Shown here one piece after another: positions 31,776 through 41,683 of a DNA stretch of 64,000 nt. The DNA is from Diplodia intermedia (Eukaryota; Ascomycota; Dothideomycetes; Botryosphaeriales; Botryosphaeriaceae), in the NCBI GenBank assembly GCA_021495925.1, contig JAKEKT010000029.1, positions 303,987 through 367,986 of the forward strand. The letters run 5' to 3'. Below the pieces are notes generated by a model. It saw nothing but the letters and a program-made list of their open reading frames with translations, made no database searches and was not told the DNA's origin. Each line of letters opens with the position of its first letter. Within the stretch, counting starts at the first letter, position 1. The translations under genes and the position numbers were made by a program.

Positions 31776-32441
31776 GGTGTGTGGGTCTGCTGGGATAAGG
31801 GCGAGGACAGGTTAATCGGTGCAGCGGTAGGATGGACTTTTGGTCGCGGCTCGCAGGCAGTGATGTTGAGCGAGTCAGGGTCTCACGCTGACTCAGCACC
31901 ACAAGCTCAAGCCCAAGCTAGCACCGTCTGCAAAACAGTGTAGTAACTCAAGGTGCTTTCGCAAAGGACAGGCTCTCAGCGTAGCTAAACGCCCATGTCG
32001 AGCATCACTGTTGATCTGGCTACCGGTTCCGCGCTTCTACCGGTCAGCGGCACATGTCTCACGGGAGAAGGCAGCAAACATGCATAGTTTGAGTTTGAGT
32101 ACAATTCAAGCGTCGATTCCGCTACTCGACATTAATCGCAGAGCTATCCTGTCATTCGTCATCTCTGCCAGGCCTATGAATACAGCCTTACACTCGACAA
32201 GCCCCCAAGCGGGCATCAAGAGCGAGGGAAGCACATGCCCAGAAGCGCGTACCACCTCGCCCATCTCATATCATTCGTGCATCCATCCACTCATCCCAGA
32301 CGTTACTACTCATGCTTTCTTGGTTCATAGCGCACGTTGCTGCAAAGGCAAGCGGATACAAGGCGTACTCGCGCCTACGGAAGGCTTGCCGTTTGTTCAT
32401 GAGGAGCCACGCTGCATGCTCTTCTCAGCCTCGGATCGAAT
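31776..32441. other. Intergenic, ERV14 to PRP17
   Basis: 666 bases with the 3' region of ERV14 and the promoter or leader of PRP17, both on the minus strand. No other gene is seen. Confidence 0.6.
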
Positions 32442-33274
32442 TCAATGCGTCTCATCGCGGATGAGGGCGACGCTGTTGTTGCAAAAGTTAGCATCAGAGT
32501 TTTCCCAACATACTCCCGAAGCTGCAGAGTACTTACATCATGCTGTAGAGGTAGAAGAAGAACATGACCAGGTGGAAACCGAGCTTGATGAAGGATTCCT
32601 GTACAGTATGTTAATACACGCGTGTCCTATCAGTTGGCGCGCAAGTCGCCAGGGGAGCATCCCCATACCTTCTTGTGTACGTTCAGTTTCCTGAAAATCT
32701 CGGTCGCATCCAGAAGGTGCTGGTTCTCAAGGATCCTGCCATTCACAGTCAGTCGTCTGTTCTTAAACATGAGAGGGCAGCCCGGTCGCTTGGCCACGTA
32801 TCCGCCCGCGCAATCGCAGGGCCAGTATTCGCGGGCAGCGTCATTCTCCTGGGCCCATTGCGGTGTCGTGTAGCACTCACTTCTTTGCGTTCCATGCCAG
32901 GAGGGGCAGGTTGAGGAGCAGAGCGATCCAGTAACCGTTGATGAGGAAGAGGAACGTCAGGAATCCGTGGACGGCGGCTTCGGGGATAATGTAGGTGTTC
33001 AGGCGGTTGCAGAGATCGATGGGGTTGATGTAATCGCTGTGTCCAGCCGTGTTAGCAGTGCTCGGTGTCATCCGCGAGGCGCCGATTCTCTGCTTGGGCG
33101 CGCGCGTGAGGCGCATGGAGAAGGCGCCTGGGCAGCGAGAGCTGCGCGAAGAGCGGGAGACAGTGGTGCGTACCATTCGAGATCAGAGTACATGATAGTG
33201 AAGAAGACCTGGAGGAAGAGGTTGACCGCATTTATGAGGACAGCGAGGAGGTAGAGCCACGCCTCGCCAGACAT
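32442..33274 (-). CDS. ERV14: Cornichon-family ER cargo receptor Erv14
   Basis: Five exons on the minus strand, 33274-33174, 33036-32881, 32735-32669, 32598-32537 and 32472-32442, join to 138 codons plus stop. The product MSGEAWLYLLAV..., DYINPIDLCNRLN, HLLDATEIFRKLNVHKK and ESFIKLGFHLVMFFFYLYSM is a full cornichon protein with its three to four membrane helices and the acidic loop that contacts COPII. It sorts membrane cargo out of the endoplasmic reticulum. The length equals that of yeast Erv14. Exon 3 has a second in-frame acceptor 21 nt upstream that would insert seven residues (RLTVNGR); the downstream site is preferred because it restores the family spacing. Confidence 0.93.
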
Positions 33275-33889
33275 CTTGAAAAGCTTCGGACCGCGAGATT
33301 TCTAGGTGGAGGAATGCGATGACGAGGTCGACGGTGCTTGCGCGATAGCGTCGGGTTCTGGTGGTGCGACGATGTGGCCGGGCAGAGTTACGTCGTCGAG
33401 ATTTGCTTGCCGGTTGTCGGTTGGCGGGGGACGCGAAGATAAGTGCGCAGGCGGTGGGCTGTCGGCTCGAGCTCCAGAAGCTGGGGACTTGATGCAGCAC
33501 CGTGCAAAGAAACAATGCGACGCGGAAGGAAAGGGACTTGATGCAGCCGTAAAGAGCCTGACGTGTAGACAGGGTAGCAGTTTTGGTGATGACGACGGGA
33601 AGCGCAGTCCGTCTGGCGTTGCTGGCATCCACTGCTTCCAAGGCACGCATCAAGCTCCGCACAGACGCCGGCCATTGGCAGCCGTCACGAGCCAAACCGC
33701 GTCTCCCGAGTCTGCCACTCCACACAACCGCCGACGCACATTATGCAATGCAGCTATCCTTCGGCATGCCGACGCATCTAAGCGCGTCTAATACTTCAAA
33801 AGGTATCTAAGCGCACAGCACCACTCCGCTAAGTACATCGCCCTCTGTATGCAACACCGCACCCCAGCCGGCCCATTTTATACTGCTGC
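33275..33889. other. Intergenic, MAP1 to ERV14
   Basis: 615 bases, 3' end of MAP1 and promoter of ERV14. Open frames on either strand here have no domain and overlap the promoter. Confidence 0.55.
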
Positions 33890-35326
33890 TCAAGCACCGT
33901 TGGTCGCCTCCTCCTTCTTAGCTCCATCCGTAATGCCAGGTATCGGAACAGGACCACCCGGCGAATCCGGTAGTCTTGCCGTCAGGACTTCCACGCCATC
34001 CTCGGTGACAAGCAGGGTATGCTCTACACGTCTATTAGTACGTCTTGGACGCAAACATTCGTGCAGCTGAATCTTACCAAACTGTGCTGTCCTCTTGCCG
34101 TCCTGCGTAGCGCTGGTCCAGTCGTCCGGCCAGGTCTTGTCCCTGTGCGTTCCCAGTGCGATCATGGGCTCAATAGTAAAGCACATGCCGGGCTTGGCCG
34201 TGCCGACGGCCTTGTTCTTGGCGTAGTGGGGGACGTTGGGCGGGCAGTGGAACAGCTGATTGATACCGTGACCACAGTAGGTCTTGATCACGCTGCAATT
34301 CCTCTGCTTGGCCAGCTTCTCGATGACGTTGCCAGGGTCGCGGAACAGCATGCCTGGCTTGACGATCTTGATCGACTCGTCCAGTGTGTCGCGTGCCGTT
34401 TCAACGACGCGAACAGAGTCCGCGTCGGCGAGCGCCTTTTCGCCAATGTAGTATGTTTCGTTGATATCGCCGTGGAAGCCTTCGTGGTAGAGCGTGACGT
34501 CGATGTTGAGGATGTCGCCGTCCTGCAGGACGCGCTGATCGGGAATGCCGTGGCAGATAATCTCGTTGAGAGAAGTGCAAACGGACTTCGGGAAGTGGCA
34601 GTAGTTAAGAGGGGATGGGTAAGACTGCGCGCAATCAGCAATTACTTCTTTCCACCAGTTCACGCCGTGGCTCCACAGGCTGGCGCCAGCGGTGTACCGC
34701 TTTCAGGACTTACGTTGCGCGCAACGCAGGCTTTGTGCACGACCTCGTCAATATAATCTGTTGTAACGCCCGGCACGGCTGCCCTGGCGGCCTCGTCCAG
34801 CACTTCTCTAGCCAGGCGGCAGACCTTCCTCATACCCTCAATCTCCTTCGCTTCAAGAACCTTGATCTTGTGCCTGTTGACAAAGATCTGCTCACTCCTC
34901 GGAATACCATCTTTCGCATAGTCGGGGTGAGGAATGGTCTTGGGCACCTCTCGGCGGGCCGACAGAGGGTAGACGGGCCGAAGGTCGCCGGTGAAGGAGA
35001 AGGAGGGGAAAGGGTTGTAGTGGCCAGTTTCTGGGTCGGGCTGTGAGACGACTTTCGGTGGAAAGATGTTACGGAGAGGGTTACTTGAGGTTGCGCCGGC
35101 GGCTTTGTGTACTGCCTTGTGCTCACTCTGTAGTTTTGCGGTCAGCGGGGCAGTCCGATGTCGCGTGGTATTTGTTGCGGTGTACCCAGTTCTTCTTGAA
35201 GCATTCTTGCGAGCAGAAGTAGGACTCCTTGCCCAACTTCTGGCAAGTGGGGCATTGCAGCGCGCTGGCGTCCTTGTCGCAGTCGGCGCCCAAGCACTTG
35301 CGCGGGGTTGCGGTTTCGGTGCCCAT
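33890..35326 (-). CDS. MAP1: Methionine aminopeptidase type 1
   Basis: Exons on the minus strand, 35326-35186, 35127-34714, 34624-34078 and 34023-33890, join to 411 codons plus stop. The N-terminus has a MYND-like zinc finger (CLGADC, LQCPTC, YFCSQECFKKNW) split by the first intron from the SEHKAVHKAAG helix, the ribosome-association module of eukaryotic MetAP1. The catalytic part shows the metal-site motifs HGIPD, DVTLYHEGFHGD, YCGHGINQLFH and FTIEPMI. It removes initiator methionine from nascent proteins in the cytosol using two divalent metal ions. Length and intron phases are consistent (0, 0, 1). A C-terminal extension rich in Lys/Glu follows the catalytic fold. Confidence 0.94.
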
Positions 35327-35780
35327 GGTATTAAACGATCCGTCAAATGGAGATCTTGAGGGGCAAGCAGGTTGAAGGCGCGGATGGTGTTTGTTCGAGC
35401 AGCGTGCTATTTATATGCTGGGTTGCGCTGCACAAAGAGTGGCAGAGCGCGCAACTTTGAGCGGAGTTGAAGCGGAGTAGCACAAAAACGGCGTTGAATT
35501 TCTGGACGCGATCGGCATTGGCGCGTCCGCTGACGCCGATCCCGCTAGCACCCGCGGGGCGAGTCAGATGCGCGACAGACAACAAAGAGGTTGCCGCAGC
35601 TGTCCCGGGAATCTGGGCAAATAGATCGGCAACCACTAAAAACTAGACCCTTGGAATGATTTAGCCGCGGTCGTCCGGAATAGTCATCCAGCCTTCCCTT
35701 ACCTCATCACCTCATTTCTCAGGTGACGCATATTCTCCCTTGTCGCCGTCGTCTTTTCTGAAGCCCTGCACGACAGGAAC
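35327..35780. promoter_or_regulatory. Divergent promoter, MAP1 and BNA4
   Basis: 454 bases separate the start codons of the two divergently transcribed genes. No specific site is claimed. Confidence 0.5.
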
Positions 35781-37650
35781 ATGGTCACCCAACGAACAGT
35801 GGTCGTCGGAGCGGGCCCTGTCGGCGCCCTCGCCGCTCTTTATGCGGCACAGAGGGGCGACGAAGTGGAGGTCTACGAGCTGAGAGGAGGTACGCTTTCT
35901 TTCCTGCTGATGCTATTGGTTCGTTGCTTGGGGTGCCCTCATGAGACGAGTGCTTTGCAATTCCTCCACCTTGCCCTTCTTCGTGTCGAGGAAGTGGCAC
36001 GTCATGAATTTTCAGCCGCTCGAGTCATGTTCGCTGCACCTGTACTTGCACAATCCACTGAAGAACTTTCCTATCTTCACTCATCATTCAGTGATTCTCA
36101 CCATTAAAATGTGCAGATCTGCGGGATCCCTCGACAATACCGCTTAATTTCACAAAATCCATCAACCTGGCCCTCTCCGAGCGGGGCATCAATTCGATGC
36201 GATTGCTCAATCGCCCCGGTTTGATCGATCTAGTCTTGAGTGAGACGATTCCCATGTATGGACGCATGATTCATGGCAGCAAAAACGGAGAGAACTACGA
36301 GGAATCGCAGGCTTACGATATACATGGCCGAGTGAGTTAGCAATCGACCGCTCCGTTGAGCATTAGCTAATGACCCTGCAGGCCATATTGGCAGTCGACC
36401 GCCACAACCTGAACAAGCGCCTTTTGGATGAGCTTGAGAACATGCCCAATGTGAAGCTATTGTTTAACCACAAGCTAGTCGGTGCAGACTTCAAGGACAA
36501 CGTCGCTTGGTTCGAAGATATGACGAAGAAAGACCAATCAGATCCCTTCAAGGGTCCTACGACAGCGTCCGGCCACAGGGAAATCGAGATCAAGTTTGAC
36601 TTCATGATTGGCGCCGACGGCGCTCATTCTGCCGTCCGATACCACATGATGAAATTCACACGCATGGACTATACGCAAGAATACATTGACACCCTCTGGT
36701 GCGAATTCCACATCAAACCCGACACCTCCAACACCTCCACATACGACGGCTTCAGAATCTCCCCCAACCATCTGCACATCTGGCCTGGCGGCTCGTTCAT
36801 GTTCATTGCCATCCCCTCGCTGGACAAATCCTTCACATCAACCCTCTTCCTCCCGGCCGACCGCATCGCCGAGATCAACGTCGACCCTCGGAACCGCCTG
36901 GTGCCCTTCTTCCAAGCACACTTCCCCGGCGTCGTGCCGGATCTCATCTCGGCCGAGGACCTGCAGCGCCAGTACCTCGAGAACCCGCACCTGCCGCTCA
37001 TCAGCATCAAATGCGCGCCCTACCACTTCGGCAGCTCGGCCGTCATCGTCGGCGACGCGGCGCACGCCATGGTCCCGTTCTACGGGCAGGGCATGAACGC
37101 AGGCCTCGAGGACGTGCGGACGCTGTACGATTGGCTCGACCGCTTCGTGCCGCCCGCGCCCGCGCCGTCGTCGCCGCAGGCGGCGAAGATCGAGGACAGC
37201 CAGTACGTGCTTGTCAACAGCGACGCGGAGGAGCGCGCCAAGCAGCGCGCCAGGGCGCTGGAGGAGTACTCGCGCTTCCGCCGCCCGGACGCGCACTCCA
37301 TCAACGACCTTGCGCTCAGGAACTACCAGGAGATGCGGTCGGACGTCAAGTCGCCGGTTTACCGCGTGCGGAAGGCGGTCGAGGAGTGGTTGAGCGTGTG
37401 GCTACCCAGCTCGGGTATCGCGACGCAGTATTCGCGGGTCAGCTTCGGGAACGAGCGGTACTCGGTGGTGGAGAAAGTGGTGGAGAAACAGGGAAAGGTG
37501 CTGTTGGCGGGGATGACGAGTGCACTCGTTGGAACCATGGGCTGGGTCGCGTGGATGGCGTGGAGGATGAACAGGGTTGATAGCAGCTCGAAGAACGCCG
37601 CTATTTGGCTGGGAAGAAGCATCAAACAGAGCGCTAGGAAGTTCATGTAG
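35781..37650 (+). CDS. BNA4: Kynurenine 3-monooxygenase
   Basis: Exons 35781-35889, 36117-36331 and 36382-37650 join to 530 codons plus stop; introns 227 and 50 nt. The N-terminal Rossmann motif VVVGAGPVGALAALYAAQRG binds FAD. DLRDPSTIPLNFTKSIN and LALSERGI are diagnostic for kynurenine hydroxylases, DGAHSAVR is the second FAD/NADPH motif and VGDAAHAMVPFYGQGMNAGLED the third. A hydrophobic segment near the C-terminus (GTMGWVAWMAWRM) would anchor it to the outer mitochondrial membrane. It converts kynurenine to 3-hydroxykynurenine in de novo NAD synthesis from tryptophan. The insert PPAPAPSSPQAAK is typical of filamentous fungal homologs. Confidence 0.95.
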
Positions 37651-38025
37651 AGCATGTGGAAGGGTACGATCTCATAGCAACGCGGAGACTGCGATACACT
37701 AGAGATCGAAACGATGTTTTCCGTTTCATACATTTTCCTTCCTCAGATATGCATCTTGATCCAGAACCGTGAACCAATATGTGTGAATATTTTCGAAGAT
37801 GCGACAAGATCCAAAGTGCTTGCAGTATCCAATCCTTACACCCCATTGAACGCCACAGCCTCTATAGAAGCCCCAAAATGCCCCCAGAACGCCGTTAGTA
37901 GCAGCTACTCGCTGACAATCCGAAATTTGTACATGAAAAATTTACAGCATCTCCACATGCAGAGGCCTTCCCGACACCGGGGCACTCTTGACAGGGAGAA
38001 TCGTTTAGGAATACCCAACAACAGC
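37651..38025. other. Intergenic, BNA4 to the zinc-binding gene
   Basis: 375 bases between convergent genes. No gene or repeat is seen. Confidence 0.6.
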
Positions 38026-38745
38026 TCATGTCATAGCACAGTTCAGACAACTTCTCACATCGCGAGATATCGAGCACGTCCCGCAGACGATTCGCCCGCA
38101 ACTATTACACGCAAACCGCTGCGGCGACCCGCAGCCGTCCATGTCCATGTCCATGCTGTCTTCAGGCACAAGGCCGGCATCGCAGTCCTCACAACGCGCA
38201 CCCTGAGCGCCATTGGACGCAGCCGGCAACGAGGTCGCGGGCGGCCGCGCCGGCGCTTGAGAAATGTTCCAGAACTTGTGTAGAGTGGACTTCTGCACGG
38301 CGGGTTGCTGAGAGACGGGTACGGCGGAGGCAGCGGCGGCTGCTGCCGCTGCAGGGTCCTGGGAAGGGATGGGCGAGGCGTGCGGCTGCTCGCGCTGCGC
38401 GCTGTACAGCCTCCTTAATGTGGATTCTGTCGAGATGCTGTTAGCGCTGCATATCGAGTGCGGTGTGGGGAGGCATTGTGGCTCCGTACCGTGGATGAGG
38501 CGCTCGTCGGGTCGGTTGTCTCGGAATCGCTTCAGGGTTCGCCCGCTGTCGTTGCTGGCCTCGCTCCGCGGCTGCCACACCCATGAATGAGCAGGTGATG
38601 GATAGGCCTGGGTGGGAACGGCCAGCTGCATGGTGTTGCTGGGGTGCTGGGATGGAGGAGATGGGCTCACGGAAGATCGCGAGAAAAGGCTGGAGGTCGA
38701 AGCCGGCGAGGAGGTGGAGTCGGAGCGCTTGCGCTTGAAGGACAT
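38026..38745 (-). CDS. Fungal protein with C-terminal Cys4-Cys4 zinc-binding module
   Basis: Exons on the minus strand, 38745-38490 and 38426-38026, join to 218 codons plus stop. The 63-nt intron has a GTACGG donor, a GCTAAC branch site and a CAG acceptor; removing it joins ERLIHE to STLRRLYSAQR. The N-terminal half is Ser/Pro-rich with a basic start (MSFKRKR), the middle holds an alanine run and a helix (STLHKFWNI). The C-terminus contains four CxxC pairs: CEDC, CNSC, CGTC and CLNC, a likely two-zinc module resembling a RING/FYVE-like treble clef. Exact family is not recognised. Because the intron is in frame and stop-free, retention adds 21 residues. Confidence 0.8.
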   Translation of the reverse strand: MSFKRKRSDSTSSPASTSSLFSRSSVSPSPPSQHPSNTMQLAVPTQAYPSPAHSWVWQPRSEASNDSGRTLKRFRDNRPDERLIHGTEPQCLPTPHSICSANSISTESTLRRLYSAQREQPHASPIPSQDPAAAAAAAASAVPVSQQPAVQKSTLHKFWNISQAPARPPATSLPAASNGAQGARCEDCDAGLVPEDSMDMDMDGCGSPQRFACNSCGRIVCGTCSISRDVRSCLNCAMT

Positions 38746-39239
38746 TTCGAAATTGCTGGAATCGATCGATAGACGCTACAATTGGAACAATGGCGGGTGT
38801 ATATCTGCGTGGAGATGGCAGCGAAGTTGAGGCGTGGTGAATGGGAAAGTGAGGCTGAGCTGAGGCATAGAGAGGAGCACTCAAGGCGCGTGCGCGAACG
38901 CGAAAAGCGCGTCAGTGACGTGATGAAACGCGCAGTCAAACGCCGAACCGCCGATGCGCGGGGCTGAGGTCACCGTCCGCAGACTCCCGTCCCGCATCGA
39001 GTCCAACATCGGCATCCCGAATCAACCTTCCCCAACCTGTGCTTGGATTTCCGAATACATTGCCTTCACGATTGCGCTGAAACTTCTGCCCTCTTCACCG
39101 TCTCCGTGATCTGATCAAGCTTCTCCCCGTGCTCTACGTTGACCTAGTCCGACAGCCCATCATTCTCAAGCTCCTCAGGAAGCTAGCTTGCTTTCGCCGT
39201 CCGCGAAGGCTCTCGTCCGATCAGCAACCTGTCCGCAAA
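38746..39239. promoter_or_regulatory. Divergent promoter, zinc-binding gene and MEMO gene
   Basis: 494 bases separate the two start codons. The sequence is mixed composition with no repeat noticed. Confidence 0.5.
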
Positions 39240-40452
39240 ATGTCTGTCCGCGAGGCTAGCCACGCCGGCTCCTGGTACTCCGCGAACAAGAGCCAGCTCT
39301 CTGACCAGCTTGATCAGTGGCTGGACGCTGTGCCTGCCAGTACCCCCGGCATCCGTCCTGGTTCGCAGAATGAACTGATCGACATCCCTTCCTCCGGCGC
39401 GAGGGCCATCATTGCGCCGTAGGTTGAGAAATGGCAGCGTCAAAGGTCAATAACAACGGCGTGGCTCATGTGGGATCTGTAGGCATGCTGGATACGCTTA
39501 TTCTGGCCCTGCAGCCGCATGGGCCTACAAGGCTCTGGATCTGTCCCAAGCGTAAGTGTTACCATGTAACCACGCCCTCAGTTTGTCACACCATTCATAC
39601 CACATGGGCAGCGACACGAGTACGAGACCCTTTACGGTACGAGTAGCTCACGCGACACAGGAAGCGCGTCTTTCTCCTCGGCCCGTCCCACCACTACTAC
39701 CTCAGCGGCTGCGCCCTAACCAAATGCGACGCCTATGAGACGCCGCTGGGCGACCTGCAGATCGACAAGGCGACCGTTGCCGAGCTGCGCAAGAGCGGGA
39801 AGTTCGATACCATGCGGCAGCATCAAGATGAGAATGAACACAGCCTGGAGATGCATCTTCCCTACATCTACAAGGTCCTCTCTCGGTAAGTCCTGTAACA
39901 GAGTTACCATGGCCTTGTTGCTCAGCTGCCACGACGCGTAGGCACTTCCCCGACCCCTCCGAGTTCCCGCCCCTCGTGCCTATCCTCGTCGGCGCCACTT
40001 CAGCCGCGGCAGAACGCCAGTTCGGCCAGATCCTAGCTCCGTACCTTGCAGATCCGACGTCGGTGTTCATCATCTCCTCTGACTTCTGTCACTGGGGAGA
40101 CCGATTCCAGTACACTTACTACGAGAAGGCGCCGGGAGAAGCTCGCATGCTGGGGGCTTACGAGAAAGCGCCGTCCAAACCCGCTATCCATGAAAGCATT
40201 GCGGCCGTAGACGGGTACTGCATGGATGGCGTGGAGACGAAGAAGCACCAGCAGTTCCTCGACATTCTCGAAGAGACGGGGAACACGGTTTGCGGGAGAC
40301 ACCCCATTGGAGTGGTCATGGCGGCGATCGAAACACTGTCTCTCGACAGGGAAAAGGGCAAGTTCCGGTTCGTCAGGTACGAGCGAAGCAGTGACTGCGT
40401 CAGCCCCAAGGACAGCTCCGTGAGCTACTGCAGTGCACTGGCCGTGCTCTAA
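39240..40452 (+). CDS. MHO1: MEMO-family protein (Mho1-like)
   Basis: Exons 39240-39418, 39483-39551, 39661-39885 and 39942-40452 join to 327 codons plus stop. Recognisable MEMO-family segments in order: REASHAGSWYSAN, PHAGYAYSGPAAAWAYK, VFLLGPSHHYYLSG, HSLEMHLPYI, ISSDFCHWGDRFQY and CGRHPIGVVM. The histidines of the HAG, SHH and HSLEMH motifs correspond to the metal/active-site pocket shared with nonheme dioxygenases. Human MEMO1 affects signalling and motility; the fungal role is not well defined. The length agrees with yeast Mho1. Exon 2 is only 69 nt, so automated models may miss it. Confidence 0.92.
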
Positions 40453-41683
40453 GGAGAAGTCGGAGGTGGCTTGGAGAAGTGTGGGGCGCGAGAACTTCGG
40501 CTTGCCGTCTGGCCGGGGCTGTTACGTGAAAGGCTCATTGTCTATCCAGCTGATGCGCCATTATGCCGGGGCAAGAGATCTCAGCGGGCTTCCTTAGCCG
40601 TAACAGGCGTGGCGGTTCAGCTTACCCCGAGCGCCGAGGGGCTACATGGTGGGCAGCGTGTGTGCGGCAGTAGAGGCCGGAGAAGCCTTTCGGCAAAGGC
40701 GTAACCCGACTTAGAGTCCCGCCAATAAATCCGAAATTGCTGCCAATGACGGCACGGCTCAGGCGACCCGCGCCCATGTGCAAGCTGGAGGGTGACATCT
40801 CGAGAGCGCACTGACGACAGCATGCACACCATATTCTGGCGAAACTTCGGCACCCCGCGAACGGATTCCCGGTCGTTGGGTCGCCGTGATCGTGACGAGT
40901 CTGGGGTGCGTCCGAGGCGGAGGCGCCCGGGAACAGCGTCGGCATGGGGAGGGGTGAGATGGCCCGCCGAACGGCAAGCAGCCTAAACACTGACAAGCCT
41001 TTTCAAACGCTCAGTTCGCTGCTGGACGGCCGCTGAGCCGCATCTCGGCAGCCGCCTGGACCGCGGCGAGTCAGCGTTGGGTGGTTGTCGACTGACGATT
41101 CGGCAGTGAACAACGTGAGCGCTCGGCTTTCACCGTGCTGGGAGTCAGCGTGTGGGGTTCATGTCGGCAAATCATCCCTTCCGGTTCTCCATTCTACTCC
41201 CTGTTCTCCAGGTTCCAAATGCGGGGGGCTAGCCCGAACAAGACATGCCCACGCCGAGCCGCGGTGCTCCCGGGCCGCAACCCTCCGCCAGGGTATAGTC
41301 AACATGGATCCGCAGCGCCTTCACCTTTCTGCCGCAATTTTCTTCACCGTCACTCGTCACATGGCGCCCGCCAAGCACCCCATCCCGTGCGTGGCTGGCG
41401 GACACGCCCATAGAGGGCCTTGTGCGCGCCACACTGTCACCGGCGCCGGCACCCTGCACGCCGTCCAGCTCGGCGGGAGTTGCTGCATCCAGTTGTGTGG
41501 CTCCCGATACTACCTCCGTACGCTCTGCCGTTGATCTGCCGGCGCTGCTGTCGCCTTCCGATATCGTGAGGAGGTACGACTCGGAACTGTGCGTGCGGAG
41601 GCAGGACGGGCTGGAATTCGTATAAAACGGCTGGCATCGTCCGCAATGTTGAGCCCCATCACAGCTGGTCAAACCCCTTCGCC
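40453..41683. other. 1.2 kb upstream region of the GH3 gene
   Basis: No gene is seen. The right end is the promoter of the secreted beta-glucosidase and includes a TATA box. GCGGGG at 41221 would fit the degenerate SYGGRG sequence recognised by the carbon-catabolite repressor CreA, but such matches are frequent by chance. Confidence 0.55.
41621..41627 (+). promoter_or_regulatory. TATA box of the GH3 beta-glucosidase
   Basis: TATAAAA, 63 bases upstream of the start codon, in an otherwise GC-rich promoter. Confidence 0.6.

Noticed and set aside
33306..33791. 161-codon plus-strand frame between ERV14 and MAP1
   Set aside because: Overlaps the ERV14 promoter, has no domain and no codon structure distinct from its surroundings.
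35785..37304. Minus-strand frames under BNA4
   Set aside because: All are shadows of the spliced BNA4 gene, whose FAD motifs are complete on the plus strand.
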